DNA from: DATJWY01 sp035500775 | GTDB taxonomy: Bacteria > Pseudomonadota > Alphaproteobacteria > Acetobacterales > Acetobacteraceae | Direction: 5' to 3' | Length of the DNA stretch: 10,443 nt | NCBI GenBank assembly: GCA_035500775.1 | Contig: DATJWY010000277.1 | Coordinates: 1 to 10,443 of the forward strand | Position numbers and translations under genes: made by a program | The notes under the pieces: model-generated | Told to the model about the DNA's origin: nothing | The model's database searches: none | The model's input: the letters and a program-made list of their open reading frames with translations, nothing else | In this document: in pieces, positions 6,991 to 10,443 of the stretch | How positions within the stretch are numbered: position 1 is the first letter of the stretch | Layout: each line of letters starts with the position of its first letter

Positions 6991-7074
6991 GGCGGGGGCA
7001 TCTCCCGGCAGGCGGGCGCGCAGGCCCGGTCACCGGGCCGTTAACGCCGTCGCCTGCCGGGAGATGCGCCCGCC
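6991..7074. repeat. 84-bp inverted repeat with 24-bp arms between peroxiredoxin and aminotransferase genes
   Basis: The arms 6991-7014 and 7051-7074 are complementary at 23 of 24 positions (the single mismatch is 6997/7068), including an unbroken 17-bp block (6998-7014 with 7051-7067). Inside the 36-bp spacer is a second palindrome at 7023-7039 (GGCCCGGT, C, ACCGGGCC). In the minus-strand transcript this follows the peroxiredoxin stop by 9 nt and ends directly at the aminotransferase ATG. The only good ribosome binding site for that ATG, GGGAGA (7007-7002), is in the second-transcribed (3') arm and would be paired. No T-run follows. It could end or protect the peroxiredoxin mRNA and hold aminotransferase translation low. 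Confidence 0.85.
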
Positions 7075-7083
7075 GGTCGGGTA

Positions 7084-7566
7084 TCAGAGCTCGGTCAGCA
7101 GCGTTTCCGCCCGGCTCACGTCGAACCCGCCGGGCGGCTCGATGGCGAGATGCGTCACCTTCCCGTCCTCGGCCACCAGGGCGAAGCGCTGGCTGCGCAC
7201 GCCAAGGCCGCGGGCGGTGAGGTCCAGCTCCAGGCCGAGTGCCTTGGTGAACTGGGCGGAGCCATCGGCGATCATCAGGATCGTGCCGTCCACGTCCTGC
7301 TCGCGCGCCCAGGCGCCCATCACGAACGCGTCATTCACGGCGAGGCAGGCGACGGTATCGACGCCCTTGGTCTTGATCGCCTCGGCGTTCTGCACGTAGC
7401 CCGGCAGGTGGCGCGCGCTGCATGTCGGCGTGAAGGCGCCGGGCACGGCGAACAACACGACTTTCTTGCCCTTGAAGATCTCATCCGTGGAGATCTCCCG
7501 GGGGCCTTCAGGCGTTGCCGTCATCAGCTTCATGGAGGGAAGGCTGTCGCCGACCTTGATCGTCAT
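7084..7566 (-). CDS. Type II (Prx5-family) peroxiredoxin
   Basis: This thiol peroxidase reduces hydrogen peroxide and organic hydroperoxides using thioredoxin, glutaredoxin or glutathione as electron donor, normally in the cytoplasm. The product is 160 residues, the usual size of the Prx5/PrxII group. It shows KKVVLFAVPGAFTPTCS with the peroxidatic Cys49 in the PxxxTxxC motif, CLAVNDAFVMGAW with Cys74 (25 residues later, the spacing of the second Cys in PrxII proteins), and GVRSQRFALV with the conserved active-site Arg (about 127). I chose the ATG at 7566-7564 because the protein then begins MTIKVGDSLP, as family members do; the open frame continues to 7668, but that stretch does not look like this family. 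Its ribosome binding site (GGGGA, about 12 nt away) is weak. No fused glutaredoxin domain is present. Confidence 0.95.
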   Translation of the reverse strand: MTIKVGDSLPSMKLMTATPEGPREISTDEIFKGKKVVLFAVPGAFTPTCSARHLPGYVQNAEAIKTKGVDTVACLAVNDAFVMGAWAREQDVDGTILMIADGSAQFTKALGLELDLTARGLGVRSQRFALVAEDGKVTHLAIEPPGGFDVSRAETLLTEL

Positions 7567-7736
7567 GGCAAGGATGGTCCCCGAACTGGCATGATCCGCC
7601 AAGCTGTATCCAAGCCGGCGGCGAGAGTCACGGGGGCGAAGTCGGCGCTTGAGTTCAACAAGAACCATGCCACATCACGGTTACGATGATGTCCTCGCCG
7701 GGGACGCCGGATTGAACGCCTGGGGGATCAGTAATC
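7567..7736. promoter_or_regulatory. Divergent intergenic region between peroxiredoxin and yqgE/algH-like genes
   Basis: These 170 bases lie between two divergent starts and must hold promoters for both. I see TACGAT at 7682-7687 as a possible plus-strand -10 without a well-spaced -35, and a short inverted repeat GTTC-AACAA-GAAC at 7653-7665 that could be an operator. Neither is strong. GGGGGA at 7722-7727 is the ribosome binding site of the plus-strand gene. Confidence 0.35.
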
Positions 7737-8411
7737 ATGGTCAATCGACCGACACAGAGCCGCCGTTCCCATGCCGCCGTCGGCGGCCGCGCGGCCTTGC
7801 CCGCCGGGGTGAGGGCCGGGGCCGATCCGGGCGGGACGGTGGGCACCGCCGCGAGCGGGCAGTACCTCACCGGCCAGTTGCTGATCGCCATGCCCGCCAT
7901 GGTCGGCTCCGCCTTCGCGCAAAGCGTGATCTACGTATGCGCGCATACTGACGAAGGCTCGATGGGCATCGTGCTGAACCAGCCCCTGCGCAGCCCGAGC
8001 TTCGATGACCTGCTGCGCCAGTTGAACGTGGCGCCGGTGCCGCCGCTGCGGCAGATCTCGCTCTGTCGCGGCGGCCCGGTGGACGCGGCGCGCGGCTTCG
8101 TGCTGCACACGCCGGATTGGACGGATGCCAATAGTCTGGTGGTGGCAGGCGGCCTCGCGCTGACCGCGAGCCTCGATATCCTGAAGGCCATCGCCGATGG
8201 CGGCGGCCCGCGCCAGGGCTTGCTGGCGCTCGGCTATGCCGGCTGGGGGCCAGGCCAGCTGGAGGACGAGATCCAGCAAAATGCCTGGCTCTCCGCGCCC
8301 GCGCGCCTGGACCTCGTGTTCGGCGGACACCCGGAGACGATCTGGCGCCGGGCGCTGGCCAGCCTGAAGGTCGATCCGCTGCTGCTGTCCGATACCGCCG
8401 GGCACGCGTAA
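7737..8411 (+). CDS. YqgE/AlgH family protein (UPF0301, DUF179)
   Basis: YqgE/AlgH proteins are small soluble proteins of unsettled function; AlgH was named for an effect on alginate production in Pseudomonas. The 224-residue product contains the family start YLTGQLLIAMPAM at residue 43, SVIYVCAHTDEGSMGIVLNQ (about 64-83), the SLCRGGPVDAARGFVLH block, GYAGWGPGQLEDEIQQNAWL, and LVFGGHPETIWRRAL near the end. E. coli YqgE is 187 residues; the excess here is an N-terminal stretch of about 40 residues rich in Ala, Gly and Arg. ATG 7737 has GGGGGA 9 nt upstream. In-frame GTG codons at 7809 and 7839 could instead start a family-length protein. It is divergent from the peroxiredoxin gene and convergent with the beta-propeller gene. 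Confidence 0.92.
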   Translation: MVNRPTQSRRSHAAVGGRAALPAGVRAGADPGGTVGTAASGQYLTGQLLIAMPAMVGSAFAQSVIYVCAHTDEGSMGIVLNQPLRSPSFDDLLRQLNVAPVPPLRQISLCRGGPVDAARGFVLHTPDWTDANSLVVAGGLALTASLDILKAIADGGGPRQGLLALGYAGWGPGQLEDEIQQNAWLSAPARLDLVFGGHPETIWRRALASLKVDPLLLSDTAGHA

Positions 8412-8483
8412 GGCCAGGGGCGCTCCCTCCGTGGCCGTACGGTCCCGGACCTCAAGCTGATGGGGGTCTGGGGCAAAGCCCCA
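8411..8483 (+). repeat. Degenerate copy C of the composite palindromic repeat
   Basis: Directly at the yqgE/algH-like stop, AAGGCCAGGGGCGCTCCCT matches the left end of the element (compare copy A on its minus strand), but the second hairpin arm has decayed. GGCCGTACGGTCCCGGA at 8433-8449 matches the palindrome of copy A (196-215) with one change. GGGGGTCTGGGGC...AAAGCCCC at 8462-8482 corresponds to the GGGGCC/GGCCCC module. The 34-bp CCCGTC module and the right-hand terminator are absent. Confidence 0.65.
8469..8483. terminator. Small hairpin between convergent genes
   Basis: TGGGGC (8469-8474) and GCCCCA (8478-8483) enclose an AAA loop, followed by ATCTTAT. It lies 58 bp after the yqgE/algH-like stop and 59 bp beyond the beta-propeller gene stop on the other strand, so it may serve both. 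The T-content is low; a weak call. The remaining bases 8484-8541 show nothing recognisable. Confidence 0.4.
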
Positions 8484-8541
8484 ATCTTATGAGCGTCAAC
8501 CTCAGGCAATCATGGTCTGGTCAGGCGCTCGCTACCCTGCT

Positions 8542-10035
8542 TCACGGCGCTTGGATCTGGACGGGGGAGCCGGGTTGGGCTGGGGTGCCGGGCGCGATCA
8601 CAAGATAGCGGCGGGGCGTGTTCGTCGTGGCCTGAACGACCTGACGAATAGGGCCGATCGCGTTCACGATTGCCGAGCCCCTAGAGTTGGTCATGAAGCT
8701 GGCCAGCGGCTCGAGGACGCTCCCGCCATCCGCGCGGTTCGACAACGCGAGCACATAGGGGTGCTTCGGCTCCAGCCCCGTGGCCGAGGCCTGCAGCACC
8801 TGCACCAATCCCTGATCGAAGAGCGTCACGCTGGTCGGCGCCTTGGCGCCGGCCGCTCCCGTGTTGCCTGCCGAAACCATCGTGAAGCGGGCCGCCTGGC
8901 CAGCGACGCCGAGCGGCTCCAACCCCTGCGTTCCGGCTCCTTCGGGGACGGCATTGGGCACGTAGTTCACTGCCTGCGGCGCCTGGCCGATCGGCACGGT
9001 CGCAATCACCGTATTGGTCAGCGTGTCGATCGCGGTCAGCATGTCGTCGTTCTCCAGCCCCACATAAACGCGCGAGCCGTCTCCCGAGGGCCAGATCCCA
9101 TGCGGCAGCTTGCCGACCTGGATGGTGGCAACCTTGCTGAAATCATCCGTGCGGAATACCTGCACCTCGTTCAGGCCACCCACCGTGACATAGGCGAACA
9201 TGCCGTTCGCATTGCGCACGAAATTGACGTGGTTGGTGATCGGGCCCGTGTCGAGTATCTTGAGCACGGAGAAAGGCGGCCGCGCATCGAATACCTGAGT
9301 CTTGCCGCTGTCCTTCAGCGTAAACCAGACCTGAGAACCGTCCGGCGTCGCGGCAATGTTGGGGCAGAACGGGCTCGCCTGCGGCACCTTCCCGACGATC
9401 ATGTGGTCGGCGACGGAGATGATGTCGGTCTCGGGATTGAAGGACGAGCAGACATAGCCGTACTTGCCGTCGGGGGAGAAGATCTGCATCCCTGGGCCGT
9501 TGGGAACAATGATCCGGGCCTTTTCCTCGTACGTCGTGCCGTCCAGCACGTCGACGTAGTTCTCGCCCCGGACCGTGACCCATACTTCCCGGCCATCCGG
9601 CGTGAAGAACGCCTCGTGCGGCGCCCGGCCGACATAAGTGGTATGCTTCACCCTGTTGGTTGCCGTATCGATGAACGTGACGGCATTCGACCCGATCGAC
9701 ACGACGGCGATGGTGCGGTGATCGGGCGAGAAGCCCATGCCGTGCACCAGAACCTGCCCCCTATAAAGCGGACTGAAGTTCGTCGGTGACGGCTCGCCCA
9801 GCCGAATGACGCCGAGCAGCCTGTTATCCGCCGGATCGGTGACCGACACAGTGTTGGAGAACTGCTCCGCGGCATAGACACGATCGTGATGGCTCACCGG
9901 GATATCGGGCGCGGAGGCCGCCGCGGGCGCCTGCCCGGCCCATGCGGACGCACCACTCGCCAGGACAGTGCCGCCCAGCAGCGCAGCGACGAACAGGGTG
10001 CGGATCAGCTGTCGCTCCATTGGTATATCCATCAT
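8542..10035 (-). CDS. Exported YVTN/YncE-like beta-propeller protein with unassigned C-terminal domain
   Basis: The 497-residue product begins with a signal peptide (basic MERQLIR, a hydrophobic stretch, cleavage predicted after ASAWA at residue 33), so it should be periplasmic or secreted. Residues about 50-365 form seven YVTN-type repeats, recognisable by blade phrases such as NTVSVTDPADNRLLGVIRLG, PHEAFFTPDGREVWVT, FSPDGKYGYV and PHGIWPSGDGSRVYV. Seven repeats make a complete propeller. One aligned blade position holds His98, His140, His269 and His312 (Gly182, Pro225 and Gln354 in the others). Residues 375-497 form an extra domain I cannot assign. The ATG at 10035-10033 overlaps the stop of the upstream DUF305 gene as ATGA, implying translational coupling; ATG 10020 (GGA 7 nt upstream) gives a cleaner signal peptide and may be the true start. 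Substrate unknown; such propellers commonly act as binding scaffolds. Confidence 0.88.
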   Translation of the reverse strand: MMDIPMERQLIRTLFVAALLGGTVLASGASAWAGQAPAAASAPDIPVSHHDRVYAAEQFSNTVSVTDPADNRLLGVIRLGEPSPTNFSPLYRGQVLVHGMGFSPDHRTIAVVSIGSNAVTFIDTATNRVKHTTYVGRAPHEAFFTPDGREVWVTVRGENYVDVLDGTTYEEKARIIVPNGPGMQIFSPDGKYGYVCSSFNPETDIISVADHMIVGKVPQASPFCPNIAATPDGSQVWFTLKDSGKTQVFDARPPFSVLKILDTGPITNHVNFVRNANGMFAYVTVGGLNEVQVFRTDDFSKVATIQVGKLPHGIWPSGDGSRVYVGLENDDMLTAIDTLTNTVIATVPIGQAPQAVNYVPNAVPEGAGTQGLEPLGVAGQAARFTMVSAGNTGAAGAKAPTSVTLFDQGLVQVLQASATGLEPKHPYVLALSNRADGGSVLEPLASFMTNSRGSAIVNAIGPIRQVVQATTNTPRRYLVIAPGTPAQPGSPVQIQAP

Positions 10036-10443
10036 GGGCTGGACGTCGGCTTCGGCGCGGGCGTCGACAGGGCTGACGGCTGGTCGGGCGCTGCAATCGA
10101 CGGGGGCAACTTCCGGCCAAGCGCGACTTGCATCGCGGTGATCTCCTGCTGCTGTTCGACGATGATTTCCTGCGCGATCCGGCGCAGTTGCTCGTTTTGC
10201 CCGTAGCGCAACTCAGCCTGCGCCATGTCGATCGCGCCCTGGTGGTGCGGGATCATCATGGCAGCGAAGTCCTGATCCACATCACCGGACGGCTTGACGT
10301 TCATGCCGGCCATCATCTTGTCCATGGCAGTCCGGTTCTCGGCGAGGAACGGCGCCTCGGCCGAGGAAGCCGTCGGCGAGGCGGCATATCCGGCGACCAT
10401 CGCGCCGAAAGTGGCGGCCACGCTAATACCAACCGCCGTGCAT
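10032..10443 (-). CDS. DUF305 domain protein, probably exported (5' end outside the window)
   Basis: DUF305 proteins are small, ferritin-like helical, usually periplasmic proteins rich in His and Met; a cyanobacterial member (CopM) binds copper. The visible 136 residues include MDKMMAGM, DVDQDFAAMMIPHHQGAIDMA with the signature His-His at 10247-10242, and a long helix with EIIVEQQQEITAM. A Pro/Ala/Ser-rich tail ends the protein. A GTG at 10421 could be read as a start, but the frame stays open to the window edge and the preceding residues (CTAVGISVAATFGAMVAGYAA) look like the hydrophobic core of a signal peptide, so the gene probably begins beyond 10443. Its stop overlaps the beta-propeller start (ATGA), so the two should be co-translated and act in the same compartment. 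Metal binding is inferred from the family only. Confidence 0.88.
   Translation of the reverse strand, partial: CTAVGISVAATFGAMVAGYAASPTASSAEAPFLAENRTAMDKMMAGMNVKPSGDVDQDFAAMMIPHHQGAIDMAQAELRYGQNEQLRRIAQEIIVEQQQEITAMQVALGRKLPPSIAAPDQPSALSTPAPKPTSSP

Noticed and set aside
5968..7044. A 358-codon plus-strand frame opposite the aminotransferase gene
   Set aside because: The minus strand holds all class V aminotransferase motifs; the plus frame is Arg/Gly/Ala-rich noise and crosses the 84-bp inverted repeat.
6991..7074. Inverted repeat as a MITE insertion
   Set aside because: No flanking target-site duplication was found and no second copy is present in the window, so I describe it as an inverted repeat with possible regulatory role only.
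8512..9789. A 425-codon open frame on the plus strand across the beta-propeller gene
   Set aside because: Antisense to a clearly coding beta-propeller gene; low-complexity Arg/Gly/His composition and no ribosome binding site of note.
10032..10421. GTG 10421 as the start of the DUF305 gene
   Set aside because: The frame is open to the window edge and starting at the GTG would cut a likely signal peptide in half; a start outside the window is more plausible.

Overview
The window is GC-rich (roughly two thirds G+C), tightly packed and has the housekeeping order truB-rpsO-pnp. It looks like an alphaproteobacterial chromosome, most plausibly Acetobacteraceae/Rhodospirillales. That assignment is inferred from base composition, protein style and the GC-rich palindromic intergenic repeats; no marker gene fixes the genus.

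Layout, left to right. The last codons of an unidentified plus-strand gene (2-58) are followed by a repeat-filled spacer (82-246). Next is a plus-strand RNA/translation block: truB (tRNA U55 pseudouridine synthase), rpsO (ribosomal protein S15), a very strong hairpin, a leader of about 300 nt, and pnp (polynucleotide phosphorylase). A plus-strand nitronate monooxygenase/2-nitropropane dioxygenase-like flavoprotein follows, with an unusual cysteine-rich C-terminal extension. A second copy of the composite palindromic repeat (5653-5803) separates it from a convergent minus-strand pair: a type II peroxiredoxin (Prx5 family) and, downstream of it, a class V PLP aminotransferase of the isopenicillin-N-epimerase type. 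Between these two lies an 84-bp near-perfect inverted repeat that appears to bury the aminotransferase ribosome binding site. A YqgE/AlgH-family gene diverges from the peroxiredoxin gene. It converges, across a decayed third repeat copy, on a minus-strand operon of a DUF305 protein (5' end outside the window) and an exported seven-bladed YVTN/YncE-like beta-propeller protein, joined by an ATGA stop/start overlap.

Functional reading: the left half is core RNA metabolism (modification, ribosome, RNA decay). The right half is accessory: flavin-dependent oxidation, peroxide removal, PLP chemistry, and an envelope operon whose His/Met-rich features suggest metal binding. No mobile-element genes, CRISPR array, tRNA or rRNA were seen. 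The main signals for a second look are (i) the composite repeat family with stem-preserving changes between copies, (ii) the Shine-Dalgarno-masking inverted repeat, (iii) the C-x2-C-x3-C-x23-C cluster in the NMO-like protein, and (iv) the DUF305 plus beta-propeller operon with a His-lined blade position and an unassigned C-terminal domain.
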